Positions 1-8,999 of a DNA stretch of 64,000 nucleotides are shown piece by piece. The stretch comes from Candidatus Rokuibacteriota bacterium (GTDB lineage: Bacteria; Methylomirabilota; Methylomirabilia; Rokubacteriales; CSP1-6). Each line of letters opens with the position of its first letter. Positions within the stretch are counted from its first letter, which is position 1. Both the position numbers and the translations under genes were made by a program. The stretch is taken from NCBI GenBank assembly GCA_003220535.1, contig QHSU01000080.1, positions 1 to 64,000 on the forward strand, given 5' to 3'. The notes under the pieces were generated by a model. It saw only the letters and a program-made list of their open reading frames with translations. It was not told where the DNA came from and ran no database searches.

Positions 1-1131
1 GATTTCTGCGTGGTCTATCCCACGGCGGGGCTGGGCTACTACCGCCTGCCGCCTGATCGGCTGCGTCGGGCGCTCTGCCGCGCCTACAACGTGTTCACGG
101 CCGAGCAGTTCCGTCCGTTCAACGATCGCATCATTCCGGCCGCGATCATCCCGATGTACACGCCCGAGGAAGCGATCGAGGAGCTGGAGTTCGCCTCGCG
201 GCAGCTGGGCTACAAGGTCGTCATGATGGGGAGCCTCATTCGCCGCCCCATCCCCGTGCTGGTCGAGGAGCACCCCGAGGCCGCGAAGTTCGTCGAGTGG
301 TACGACCCGATCGCCATCGACAGCGAGCACGACTACGATCCGGTGTGGGAAAAGTGCCGCGAGCTCCGCATCGCGCCGAGCTTCCACAATGGTGCGCGCT
401 CGATCCTGCTCCGCAACTCGCCGTCGAACTTCTGCTACAACCACATCGGCCACTTTGCCTCCGCCAGCGAGGCGATGGCCAAGGCCCTCTTCTTCGGTGG
501 CGTCACGCGACGCTTCCCGGAGCTGAACTTCGCTTTCCTGGAAGGCGGCGTGGGCTGGGCGTGCTCGCTCTACGCGGATCTCATCGGGCACTGGGAGAAG
601 CGGAGCCGGCAGGCCCTCGAGAACACGAACCCGGAGCGGCTCGACCGGACGGCCCTGCTCGCGCTGGCGGAGAAGTACGGGTCGGCCACGGTGGTGGACG
701 CGGTGCGCCGCGGCGAGGGGCTGGACGACAACGGCAACGGCACCGGCGGCGTCGAGGACCTCGACGACTATTCCCGTTGCAAGATCGCGCGGAAGCAAGA
801 TTTCCACGACCTCTACGTCTCGCGTTTCTACTTCGGCTGCGAGGCCGACGACCCGATCAACGCCTGGGCCTTCAACCGCCGGGCGAACCCGATGAACGCC
901 CGACTCAACGCCTTCTTCAGCTCCGACATCGGCCACTTCGACGTTCCCGATATGACCGACGTCGTCCCCGAGGCCTACGAGCTGGTCGAGCACGGGCTGC
1001 TCACCGACGACGATTTCCGCGACTTCATGTTCACCAACGCCGTGCGCTTCTGGGGCGAGGTGAACCCCGACTTCTTCAAGGGCACGGTGATCGAGAAGCA
1101 GGCAGCGGAGGTGCTGGCCCAGCCCAGATGA
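1..1131 (+). CDS. Amidohydrolase (amidohydrolase-2/ACMSD-like family), 5' partial
   Basis: Metal-dependent hydrolase or decarboxylase of the amidohydrolase-2 superfamily; the substrate cannot be read from sequence. The reading frame is open from the first base, so the true start and the N-terminal metal-binding D-x-H motif lie upstream of the window; the GTG at position 10 is probably internal. Visible family features are the FLEGGVGWA segment in the middle and SSDIGHFD near the C-terminus, where the barrel Asp is expected. The last four bases overlap the start of the alpha/beta hydrolase gene (ATGA), so the two are translationally coupled. Two further members of this family occur at 22.7 and 35.6 kb. 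Family assignment is firm; function is open. Confidence 0.85.
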   Translation, partial: DFCVVYPTAGLGYYRLPPDRLRRALCRAYNVFTAEQFRPFNDRIIPAAIIPMYTPEEAIEELEFASRQLGYKVVMMGSLIRRPIPVLVEEHPEAAKFVEWYDPIAIDSEHDYDPVWEKCRELRIAPSFHNGARSILLRNSPSNFCYNHIGHFASASEAMAKALFFGGVTRRFPELNFAFLEGGVGWACSLYADLIGHWEKRSRQALENTNPERLDRTALLALAEKYGSATVVDAVRRGEGLDDNGNGTGGVEDLDDYSRCKIARKQDFHDLYVSRFYFGCEADDPINAWAFNRRANPMNARLNAFFSSDIGHFDVPDMTDVVPEAYELVEHGLLTDDDFRDFMFTNAVRFWGEVNPDFFKGTVIEKQAAEVLAQPR

Positions 1132-1934
1132 GGACTACGGAAGATACCTTCACGGAGGTCCTCGTGGAGGCCGCGGGCGTCCGCATCCAGCTCCGCCGCG
1201 GCGGCGTCGGCGCGCCGTTGCTGGTCCTGCACAGCGAGTTGGGCGTTCCCGGCTGGCTCCGTGCCTACGAGCAGCTTGCCCGTCAATTCACGGTCTACGT
1301 GCCGTCGCTGCCGGGCTTTGGCCAGTCAGCGCGGCCCGACTGGATCGCCAGCGTGCGCGACCTGGCCGCCTGGGTGACGTGGTTCGTCCGCGATCTGAAG
1401 CTGTCCCAGCCACTGCCGGTCATCGGGTCGTCTCTCGGCGGCTGGGTCGCGGCGGAGATCGCGACCATGAACCCCGAGCTTTTCACGAAGATGGTGCTGG
1501 TGGGCGCGGCGGGCCTGCAGCCAGACGAAGGCCACGTCTGGGACTATTTCATTCACTCCAACCAGGAGGCGTTGGCCCAGGCGTTCTATGACCCGGCGAG
1601 AGCGCCGGAGTATGCCCAGTACTTCGGCAAGGCGTGGCGGCCAGAGGACGAGAGGCAGGCGGAGCAGAACCGGGAGATGGCGGCCCGTCTTCTCTGGAAG
1701 CCGTACATGCGGAGCCACACGCTGCCCGCCTTGTTGCGGGGAATCTCGACGCCCACCCTGGTGATCTGGGGACGTGAGGACGCGATCATTCCCCTCAACG
1801 TGTGCCAGCGCTACGTGCGGGCGATCCCGAGGGCGATGGCAACCGTGCTTGACCGCTGTGGTCACCTGCCCGAAATGGAGCAGCCCGAAGCATTCGTGCA
1901 GGCGGTGCTAGACTTCCTCGCGACGCGCCCCTGA
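1128..1934 (+). CDS. Alpha/beta-fold hydrolase
   Basis: A 268-residue cytoplasmic serine hydrolase of the alpha/beta superfamily. The nucleophile elbow is G-S-S-L-G with Ser102. The acid is likely Asp218 in GREDAIIP and the base His246 in CGHLPEME, the usual order and spacing for C-C bond hydrolases and esterases. Its ATG overlaps the stop of the amidohydrolase (ATGA) and it is followed 27 bases later by an LLM oxidoreductase. Amidohydrolase, alpha/beta hydrolase and LLM-type flavin monooxygenase together suggest stepwise degradation of a ring or ester compound, but this is inference. A longer in-frame extension upstream is an antisense-type artefact of the overlapping amidohydrolase gene and was not used. 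Confidence 0.88.
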   Translation: MRTTEDTFTEVLVEAAGVRIQLRRGGVGAPLLVLHSELGVPGWLRAYEQLARQFTVYVPSLPGFGQSARPDWIASVRDLAAWVTWFVRDLKLSQPLPVIGSSLGGWVAAEIATMNPELFTKMVLVGAAGLQPDEGHVWDYFIHSNQEALAQAFYDPARAPEYAQYFGKAWRPEDERQAEQNREMAARLLWKPYMRSHTLPALLRGISTPTLVIWGREDAIIPLNVCQRYVRAIPRAMATVLDRCGHLPEMEQPEAFVQAVLDFLATRP

Positions 1935-1961
1935 CGCGAGGTCCAGAGCAGGAGGCCTCCT

Positions 1962-3182
1962 ATGGTCAAGGAAGTGTACTTCTTCACCGAGATGGGCTAC
2001 ACGGCGTACCCGCAGGACGAAGCGCGACGCCGGGGCTACAACAACCTGATGTTGCCCAACGAGCATTTCAGCCCCGAACGAGCGCAGCAGCTCTACGGCA
2101 TGTACTTCGAGGAGCTGCAGTACGCGACGGAATCCGGCTTCGATGGTGTCATGATCAACGAGCACCACAACAACCCGCTCAGCATGATGCCGTCGGTCAA
2201 CGTGATCGGCGCCGTCCTGGCGCGGACGACCAGGAAGGGCCGGATCGTTTTTCTGGGCAACGTGCTCCCCATCCATGACAACCCGCTGCGGGTGGCCGAA
2301 GAAGTCGCCATGATCGACATTCTGTCCGGAGGGCGGGTGATCTGCGGCTTCGTGCGCGGGCTGGGCCAGGAAAGTATCGCCACCAACGCCAATCCGATCT
2401 ACAACCGGGAGCGGTTCGACGAAGCCCACAACGTGATCGTCAAGGCCTGGACCACGCCTGGACCTTTCCGATGGGAGGGTCGGCACTACGAGTACCGCGT
2501 GGTCAATCCGTGGGTCAGACCCCTGCAAAAGCCTCATCCCCCGATCTGGATTCCCGGCGTGGTCAGCCCGGAGTCGGTCAGGTGGGCGGCCGAGCACCGC
2601 TACCCGTACGTGGCGCTGGCCCCGCCGCTGCACGTCACCGACGAGATTTACGATCTCTACGACGAGGTCGCGGCCCAAACAGGATTCACCCCGACCTCCG
2701 AGCAGCGCGGATACGTCATCCGGGTGAGCGTCGCCGACACCGACGAAGAGGCCTACGAGCTGGGCCGGCACTTCTTCTGGCAGCTGGGGACGTCGTTCGG
2801 GGTCGCGCCCCGCCACTGGCTGCAGCCCCCGGGGTACGTGAGCCGGGCGGCCACGCAGAGCCGGCGTGAACAAGCGCGAGTGGGCTCAGCCAACGTCACC
2901 CCAGGCGGTCCCAGCCTGAGCTACGAAGAGGCCCATGCCACATACCAGATCGTCTCCGGGAACCCCGACACCGTGATCAAGAAGCTGCAGCGCATCATCG
3001 ACGTCGTCGATCCGGGGCACATGATCTTCTGGGGCCGCGAGGGTCTCATGTCTCACGAGGTCGCTGTGCGCGGCATTGATCTGATGACCCAGGAGGTCAT
3101 CCCCGCTATCAAGGCGTATCGAGCCGACCGGGAGACGGGGCGCCGGCGCCTCGCCGACGAGAGGATGGCCGCAACGCGGTGA
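1962..3182 (+). CDS. LLM-class flavin-dependent oxidoreductase (luciferase-like monooxygenase)
   Basis: A 406-residue member of the bacterial luciferase-like monooxygenase superfamily, which uses FMNH2 or F420 to oxidise small organic substrates. Family features include the N-terminal strand with INEHHNNP (residues about 66-73), the segment ILSGGRVICGFVRG, and the C-terminal half with NPDTVIKKLQRI, typical of the flavin-binding TIM barrel. The start is supported by an AGGAGG-type ribosome binding site just upstream. The gene ends in a GTGA overlap with the asparaginase-like gene. Which reduced cofactor is used cannot be told from sequence. It is a distant paralogue of the LLM protein at 16.6 kb. 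Confidence 0.85.
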   Translation: MVKEVYFFTEMGYTAYPQDEARRRGYNNLMLPNEHFSPERAQQLYGMYFEELQYATESGFDGVMINEHHNNPLSMMPSVNVIGAVLARTTRKGRIVFLGNVLPIHDNPLRVAEEVAMIDILSGGRVICGFVRGLGQESIATNANPIYNRERFDEAHNVIVKAWTTPGPFRWEGRHYEYRVVNPWVRPLQKPHPPIWIPGVVSPESVRWAAEHRYPYVALAPPLHVTDEIYDLYDEVAAQTGFTPTSEQRGYVIRVSVADTDEEAYELGRHFFWQLGTSFGVAPRHWLQPPGYVSRAATQSRREQARVGSANVTPGGPSLSYEEAHATYQIVSGNPDTVIKKLQRIIDVVDPGHMIFWGREGLMSHEVAVRGIDLMTQEVIPAIKAYRADRETGRRRLADERMAATR

Positions 3183-4189
3183 GCGCGAACTCGAAGCCGC
3201 GGGTGGCGCTCATCGGCACCGGCGGGACGATCTCCTCGATCGGGCGGGGGAGCCTCGACCTCTGGGAGTACATGGACACGAGCCGCAAGGCGGAGCCCGA
3301 CGAGCTCCTCATGCGCTTCCCGGAGGTCACCGAGGCCGCGGAGATCGTCTCCGTCCGCTTCCGCGCGGTGGGGAGCACGGCCATCGGGCCCGCCGACTGG
3401 CTGGCACTCGACACGACGGTGCACGACGCCGCGTCTCGTGAAGCGCCGCTCGACGGCATCGTCATCACGCACGGCACGGCGACGCTCGAGGAGACGGCGT
3501 ACTTCCTCAATCTCACGCTCAAGGTCGATCCCACCGTCGTCCTGGTGGGATCGCAGCGGCCGGCCACCGGCCTCAGCTCGGACGCGGGGCTCAACCTCTT
3601 GAACGCCGTGCGCGTCGCGTCAGCACGGGAAGCGCGCGGCCTCGGAGTGCTGGTGCTCCTCAATGACGAGGTCCAGGCCGCGCGCGACGTGACCAAGTCG
3701 TCGACGCTGCGGCTCGAGACCTTCCGGAGCCCCGATCTCGGCATGCTCGGGTATGCGGACCCGGACGGGCGCGTCGCCATCTACCGGCGGCCGTCGCGGC
3801 GCCACGCGCCGGGGACGGAGTTCGACGTGCGCGGGCGGACCGAACTGCCACGCGTGGACATCGCGGCCTCGTACGCCGGCACGGACGGCGTGGCCATCCG
3901 GGCCTTCGTCGCCGCGGGCGCCCGGGCGATCGTCTCGGCGGCGCTCCCGCCCGGGGTGACGACGCCCGCCGAGACGGACGCGCTCCTCGAGGCGCGCCGG
4001 CGCGGTGTGCTGATCGTGCTCTCGAGCCGGGCCGGGAGCGGTCGCGTCTTGCCCCGCACGCTCGTGCGCGAGCGGGGCTTCGTCGTCGCCGACAACCTGA
4101 ATCCTCAGAAGGCCCGCGTCCTCACCATGCTGGCTCTCACTCGCACGGCCGACGTGGCCGAGATCCAGCGCATGTTCGACGAGTACTGA
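3179..4189 (+). CDS. Type II L-asparaginase family protein with altered substrate-binding residue
   Basis: A 336-residue asparaginase/glutaminase-family protein. Compared with E. coli AnsB, the first catalytic Thr (Thr17 in GTGGTIS), the second Thr (Thr100 in ITHGTAT) and Lys173 (DVTKSS) are kept, as is the C-terminal LNPQKARVL block. The residue after Thr100, normally Asp (Asp90 of AnsB, which binds the alpha-amino group of asparagine), is Ala101. The downstream loop that carries an Asn in AnsB (GNGN) reads ALPPGV here. No signal peptide is seen, so it is cytoplasmic. The start is a GTG overlapping the stop of the LLM gene. The hydrolase fold and nucleophiles look intact, but the substrate is probably not free asparagine. 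Confidence 0.85.
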   Translation: MSANSKPRVALIGTGGTISSIGRGSLDLWEYMDTSRKAEPDELLMRFPEVTEAAEIVSVRFRAVGSTAIGPADWLALDTTVHDAASREAPLDGIVITHGTATLEETAYFLNLTLKVDPTVVLVGSQRPATGLSSDAGLNLLNAVRVASAREARGLGVLVLLNDEVQAARDVTKSSTLRLETFRSPDLGMLGYADPDGRVAIYRRPSRRHAPGTEFDVRGRTELPRVDIAASYAGTDGVAIRAFVAAGARAIVSAALPPGVTTPAETDALLEARRRGVLIVLSSRAGSGRVLPRTLVRERGFVVADNLNPQKARVLTMLALTRTADVAEIQRMFDEY

Positions 4190-4202
4190 GTGGCAGTGTG
4201 CG

Positions 4203-4235
4203 CCGCGGCTGTCACGGCTCATTCGGCAGCCGCGG
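4203..4235. terminator. Possible tail-to-tail hairpin
   Basis: Inverted repeat CCGCGGCTG / CAGCCGCGG (4203-4211 and 4227-4235) with a 15-base loop that contains the putA stop codon. It lies between the convergent asparaginase-like and putA genes. There is no T-tract, so it may be only a weak transcript-end structure. Confidence 0.3.
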
Positions 4236-7200
4236 GCTCCGTCACGCTGCCATAGCGGTGGAGGACCCGGGAGACTGTCTGCTCCCGGAGGTACCAGCGG
4301 AGCTCCAGGCGTCCGTTGGCGACGACGGGCGCGTCGATGAGGGTCACCCCCGCCCCGTTGGCCGCGGCGCGGGCGGCGGTCGAGATCGGCTCCCACACCC
4401 TGACGCGCTCCGCGTCCTCCGGATGGGCCAGGCGCGTGATGAACGCCGCCTCCGCTTCCACCACGAGCTCCACCCCGCCGCACTCCAGCCATGCCCAGGG
4501 CTGCGAGTCCGGCGATAGGCTCAGCGTCAGGCGAGTTCCCACCACGCCCGCCGCCAGGATGACCTGGCACAGCGCCGTCGCTGCCTCCGGCCGTGCGGTC
4601 GTTCCCCGCGCGATCACGCGACGGCAGGGCCGGTAGCGAAACGCGTTCCGCTCACCCCGGATCGCGCTCGGATCGTGCTCGCGGCCGAAGTGCAGGCGCC
4701 ATGCGCGCGCGTAGCTCGCGGCGCTCGCCTCGACCGATGCGCGCGCGTCGGCGTCGGGCAGCTCGGCCAGGCAGCGCTCGAGCAATGCGGCCATCGATTC
4801 TGGCAGCGGCTCGTCGTCGCCGGCGGGCCACGTCACCTGACGCCAGCGCGCGAGCTGCAGCACGTAGTTCGGGCCGCCGGCCTTGGCTCCCGGGCCCACC
4901 GAAGAGGCCTTCCAGCCACCGAACGGCTGACGGCCGACGATCGCCCCGGTGATGGGCCGGTTGACGTAGAGGTTGCCGGCCTCGGTGCGCTCGACCCACC
5001 GGACGATCTCGCGGTCGTCCAGCGTCTGGATCCCGCTGGTGAGCCCGAACGGTTGCGCGTTCGCGAGCTCGATCGCGTGGTCGAGGTCCTCGGCGCGCAT
5101 CAGTCCCAGCACGGGGCCGAAGCACTCCGTGAGATGAAAGAAAGAGCCAGGGCGGACACCGAGCTTGATCCCGGGCGACCAGAGGTTCGGATTGTCCTTC
5201 GCCGGGCGCGGAGCGAGCAGCCACTCTTCGTCCTCATCGAGGACGGTGAGCGCGCGCCGGAGCGCGGCGCCGGGCGCCTGGGTCAGCGGGGTGATGCGGC
5301 TCGTCAGCTCCCACGCGCTGCCCACACCGAGGCTGGCCGCGGCATCACGTAGCTGGCGCCTGAAGTCGGGGTCGTCGTACACCTCGGCCTCGCAGATCGC
5401 GAGACTGGCGGCCGAGCACTTCTGGCCGTTGTGGCCGAAGGCCGAGCGAACGAGATCGCGGACGGCCTGATCCCGGTTCGCGAGCGACGTGACGATGATG
5501 GCGTTCTTGCCGCTCGTCTCCGCAAAGAGGGTGAGGTCGGGCCGCCACCCGAGGAAGAGGCGCGCCGTCTCCACCGAACCCGTGAGGATGACGCCGCCCA
5601 CCCGCGCGTCCGTCACCAGCCCTCGGCCGATCTCGTCATCGGGGCACGGCAGGAACTGCAGGACCTCACGCGGGACACCGGCGTCCCACAGACAGCTCGC
5701 CAGCCCCCAGCCGACGAGCACTGCCTCGGGGGCCGGTTTGAGGACGACGGCGTTCGACGCCGCCAGCGCCGCGAGCACGCCGCCCGCGGGGATGGAGAGC
5801 GGGAAGTTCCAGGGCGGTGTCACGACGACGACGCCGAGCGGCTCCATGCGGCAATCGCCGAGCTCGGGGGAGATCTCGCGGAACGTCCGGGCGTAGTAGC
5901 GCGCGAAGTCGACCGCCTCGGAGACTTCGGCGTCCGCCTCGGTCGCCGTCTTGGCGCCGTCGACGACCATCGCCCCGATCAGGTCGCCGCGACGGCGTCC
6001 GAGCTCGGCCGCGCACGCCTCGAGCCGCGAGTCGCGCTCGGCGCTCGGAAGCGCGGCCCACGCCGGCTGAGCGGCCCGGGCGACCGTCAGCGCGCGATCG
6101 ATGTCGGCATGGCCGGCCAGCGCGTACCGGTAGGCGAGACACCCCGGGCGGGAGGGATCGCGCCCTTCCGCTTGGCGCAACCCCTTGCGAAATTCACCGG
6201 TGATCGTGAGCGGAATTTCCTCTGGCGGGCGCTCGCGCCAGCGGTCGAAGACGTTCTCGATCCACGCGCGGTTGGCCGCGAGGGTCCAGTCGGTGTCGGG
6301 GTCGTTCTCGAACTTTGCGTCGAGGGGCCGCAGGGCTGTTGGGGCGCCCGCCTCCACCGTCCGGTCCTGCGTCCGGCGGGGCGCATCGGACAATCCGGTC
6401 TTGATGCCGAACGCGGTCCGGAAGCGATCGCGCTCGGCGGCCCACGCCGACGTGCCCGGCTCGAGGTCGAAGACGTGGCGCAGGAAGTTCTCGGGCGCCG
6501 TGTTCTCGTCGAGTCGGCGGACCAGGTAGGCGATGGCGCTGTGGAAATCCTCCGCTCGCACAACGGGCGCGTAGAGCAGCAGACCGCCGGCGCGCGCTTG
6601 CACTGCCCGCGCCTGGTGATTGGCCATGCCTTCGAGCATCTCGAACTCGACCCAGGGCTCGACGTGGTGGACTTCGCGCAACAGGAGACCATAGGCAATG
6701 TCGAAGAGGTTGTGACTGGCGACCCCCAGGTGGACGGCCTCCGCGTGCTCGGGCCGGCAGCCGTACTCGAGCATGCGCTTGTAGTTCGCGTCGACTTCGC
6801 TCTTGGTTTCGTATGGGGCTTGCGGCCAGTTGTGGACGGCGGCCTCGATGCGCTCCATGGCGAGATTCGCGCCTTTGACGATACGGAGCTTGACCGGCGC
6901 GCCGCCACGGATCCGGCGCGCGACCGCCCACTCGGTGAGGGCTCGCTGCACGCGATGCGAGTCGGGCAAGTAGGCCTGGAGCACGATCCCGGCGCTCAGG
7001 GTCAGGAACTCGGGCTCGTCCAGCACCTCGCGGAACGTCGTCACCGTGAGGTCGAGGTCCCGGTATTCCTCCATGTCGAGGTTGATGAACTTCGGTGTGA
7101 CCCGTCCGTCCGGGTGGTGGTACTGATGCCGGGCGGCCGCCCGGTAGAGCGCGCGGAGACGCTCGGCCACACGCGCCCCCGTCGCTCGAAAGGCGACGAG

Positions 7201-7788
7201 GTCGATCTGGCTGAAGACCGAGGAGACCTTCACCGAGATGTACTCGACGTCGTCGCGGGCGATCAGCGCCAGGTACGCCGCCAGGCGGCGCGCGGCCTCT
7301 GCTTCTCCGAGGATCGCCTCGCCGAGCTGATTGAGATTGAGCCGCATGCCCGCGCGGCGGCGCTCTTCGAGGTAGCGGCGCAAGTCCTCCTCCTCGCCGG
7401 GCAGGATGACGTTCTGCGTCTCGTGGCGGAGTCGGTTCACGATCGGAGGAACGACGAGGCTCGGGAGATAGTGCGCCATGGCCCCGCCCAGCACGAGGGC
7501 GACCCGCTCCCACCAGTCCATGTACCGGGGCACGCCGTACCGCTCGAGAAGGTAGGCGAGCTGGTCGGCGATGCGCTCGGGGCGGTGGCTCCGGAAGGCC
7601 TGATCGGCCAGCGCGATGGTGAGCTCCTTGCCGTGCGGGTCGGCCATCATACGGGCGAGCTTGCGGGCCTGAGCGCGCTCCTCCAGGGTTTGCTGCGCGC
7701 GCGCCTCGCGCAGGAGCGCTTCGGCCAGCTCGACGGCGCGATGGGCGAGGTGCTCTCCGATCGCGATGTCGTCCCTCGCGCGCATCAT
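4219..7788 (-). CDS. putA: Bifunctional proline dehydrogenase / L-glutamate gamma-semialdehyde dehydrogenase
   Basis: A 1189-residue PutA that oxidises proline to glutamate in two steps, using FAD and then NAD+. The N-terminal helical region (about 1-130) leads into the proline dehydrogenase barrel (about 150-460, with the motif RRLDENTAPENFL near residue 424). The aldehyde dehydrogenase domain spans about 530-1010, with Glu in LFAETSGKN and catalytic Cys791 in NGQKCSA. No ribbon-helix-helix DNA-binding domain precedes the PRODH part, so unlike E. coli PutA this one should not autoregulate. About 180 residues follow the aldehyde dehydrogenase domain, as in type-B PutA proteins with a C-terminal ALDH-like domain. 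The gene stands alone and diverges from the small gene at 7.9 kb. Confidence 0.93.
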   Translation of the reverse strand: MMRARDDIAIGEHLAHRAVELAEALLREARAQQTLEERAQARKLARMMADPHGKELTIALADQAFRSHRPERIADQLAYLLERYGVPRYMDWWERVALVLGGAMAHYLPSLVVPPIVNRLRHETQNVILPGEEEDLRRYLEERRRAGMRLNLNQLGEAILGEAEAARRLAAYLALIARDDVEYISVKVSSVFSQIDLVAFRATGARVAERLRALYRAAARHQYHHPDGRVTPKFINLDMEEYRDLDLTVTTFREVLDEPEFLTLSAGIVLQAYLPDSHRVQRALTEWAVARRIRGGAPVKLRIVKGANLAMERIEAAVHNWPQAPYETKSEVDANYKRMLEYGCRPEHAEAVHLGVASHNLFDIAYGLLLREVHHVEPWVEFEMLEGMANHQARAVQARAGGLLLYAPVVRAEDFHSAIAYLVRRLDENTAPENFLRHVFDLEPGTSAWAAERDRFRTAFGIKTGLSDAPRRTQDRTVEAGAPTALRPLDAKFENDPDTDWTLAANRAWIENVFDRWRERPPEEIPLTITGEFRKGLRQAEGRDPSRPGCLAYRYALAGHADIDRALTVARAAQPAWAALPSAERDSRLEACAAELGRRRGDLIGAMVVDGAKTATEADAEVSEAVDFARYYARTFREISPELGDCRMEPLGVVVVTPPWNFPLSIPAGGVLAALAASNAVVLKPAPEAVLVGWGLASCLWDAGVPREVLQFLPCPDDEIGRGLVTDARVGGVILTGSVETARLFLGWRPDLTLFAETSGKNAIIVTSLANRDQAVRDLVRSAFGHNGQKCSAASLAICEAEVYDDPDFRRQLRDAAASLGVGSAWELTSRITPLTQAPGAALRRALTVLDEDEEWLLAPRPAKDNPNLWSPGIKLGVRPGSFFHLTECFGPVLGLMRAEDLDHAIELANAQPFGLTSGIQTLDDREIVRWVERTEAGNLYVNRPITGAIVGRQPFGGWKASSVGPGAKAGGPNYVLQLARWRQVTWPAGDDEPLPESMAALLERCLAELPDADARASVEASAASYARAWRLHFGREHDPSAIRGERNAFRYRPCRRVIARGTTARPEAATALCQVILAAGVVGTRLTLSLSPDSQPWAWLECGGVELVVEAEAAFITRLAHPEDAERVRVWEPISTAARAAANGAGVTLIDAPVVANGRLELRWYLREQTVSRVLHRYGSVTEPAAAE

Positions 7789-7948
7789 GTCTCCTCGTGC
7801 TCAGTGTACTCGGGCTCCGATTCACCCGGGAGCCTTCGGGAGCCCGCGCGCACTTACCTCGCGCGTCATTGCGGGCCCTCTCGACTTCAGGCATGGTGTC
7901 GGTACCGCGGTGCTTCGCGGATCGAACCAAGCGCGAAGGAGAAATCAC

Positions 7949-8323
7949 ATGCCGGTCAACACCTCGTCCAGATCCGATCTCGACACGCTGCTCGACCTCA
8001 ACCGCGACTACATCAGATCGGTTCAGACGTCGGACGTCCGCCGGTTCGATGAGATATTGGCGGAGGACTTCTTCTGCTCCAATCCCGACGGATCGCTCGT
8101 CGACCGCGACGGCTTTCTGAGCCAGACGGCACGGCCGGTCAAGATTACGAATCTCGAGGCCCACGACGTCAAGGTTCGAATCATGGGCCCCTTCGCCATC
8201 ATTCACGCGCGGACCACGTACGCAGGGCCGGACGGACGAGAGGCGTCGGGTCGCTACACGGACGTGTGGGCGCGTCGGGACGGCCGTTGGCTCGCCGTCT
8301 CGGCCCACGTCACTCGTTGTTGA
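7949..8323 (+). CDS. NTF2-like / DUF4440-SnoaL-type protein
   Basis: A 124-residue protein of the NTF2-like cone fold. The pattern is LLDLNRDYIRSVQTSDVRRF, then LAEDFFCSNPDG, then a C-terminal sheet with GRYTDVWARRDGRWLAVSAH, typical of DUF4440/SnoaL-like domains. Such proteins serve as small isomerases, hydrolases or ligand-binding pockets; the substrate here is unknown. The ATG at 7949 is chosen because AAGGAG lies 7 bases upstream; the frame is open further upstream but without a ribosome binding site. It diverges from putA. Confidence 0.75.
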   Translation: MPVNTSSRSDLDTLLDLNRDYIRSVQTSDVRRFDEILAEDFFCSNPDGSLVDRDGFLSQTARPVKITNLEAHDVKVRIMGPFAIIHARTTYAGPDGREASGRYTDVWARRDGRWLAVSAHVTRC

Positions 8324-8378
8324 GGGCAGCCGAGCGGGTGGGCCACGACTGATTCCGCGGTGGGCTATTCTTTGAGGT

Positions 8379-8804
8379 ATGCGGAGCCCCTTACGTCCTC
8401 TGCCCGCGGTGGTCGCGCGCTGGACCGCGGCGGCGCGCGTGCTGCGCTGGCTCGACGCACTCCTCGCCTCGCTCGTCATCTGGGCCGGCGCGGTGCTGGC
8501 CTTTCCGAGCGCATCGCCCGGGGCGCTCGCCGTCCCCGCCGTTCTGGTGACCGTGCTCGGGGCGCTCGCGCGTCCGCTCCGCGCGCGTTGGCGGCCGGTG
8601 ACCGGCGCCATCGGGCTCGTCCTGAGCGCGCGGCTCTCTCCGGGCGATCAGGCGTGGTACGTGCGCCCTGGCGCCGCAGATCGCGTGATCGTGACGGCGC
8701 TCGGACGGACGCGCGTGGTGATCGCTCGCCTCGATGGCGCGGGGGCCGAAGGGCTCAGCGTCCGACGCACCCGTGTGCTGCTGGTACCCCTCGACTCCGC
8801 TTGA
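8379..8804 (+). CDS. Hypothetical membrane protein
   Basis: A 141-residue protein that I do not recognise. It has an Arg-rich N-terminus, a hydrophobic segment at about residues 27-44 (LASLVIWAGAVLAF) and a second at about 48-66 (GALAVPAVLVTVLGAL). A polar C-terminal half contains short Val/Arg-rich strands. It is probably anchored by two membrane segments with the C-terminal domain in the cytoplasm. GAGG lies only a few bases before the ATG, so the initiation signal is weak. An overlapping plus-strand frame of similar length has no hydrophobic pattern and is taken as a shadow. Confidence 0.5.
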   Translation: MRSPLRPLPAVVARWTAAARVLRWLDALLASLVIWAGAVLAFPSASPGALAVPAVLVTVLGALARPLRARWRPVTGAIGLVLSARLSPGDQAWYVRPGAADRVIVTALGRTRVVIARLDGAGAEGLSVRRTRVLLVPLDSA

Positions 8805-8999
8805 TCACGGGGCCTCGGAGCGACCGGGCATAGCGCCATCGATCGGCGCGAAGACGGGCATGGCGCCCGAGCCATTTCGCGAATCTTTCTCCCTCCGCGT
8901 CGCCATTTCGCTCACTTAGCACTCGGCACCCGGATTGCCCTCGGCTCGAGCATGTCGAGCTGGAAGTCATCCAAATGCCGGGGCGAGAGGAGAGCGAAC

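Noticed and set aside
5431-8052. An 873-codon plus-strand open frame opposite putA
   Set aside because: Its composition (Arg, Asp, Val, Glu-rich, no domain) is that of an antisense shadow of a high-GC gene, and putA on the other strand matches its family throughout.
8360-8833. Alternative 157-codon frame overlapping the small membrane protein at 8379
   Set aside because: Arg/Gly/Ala-rich without hydrophobic or domain pattern; the 8379 frame has two membrane segments.
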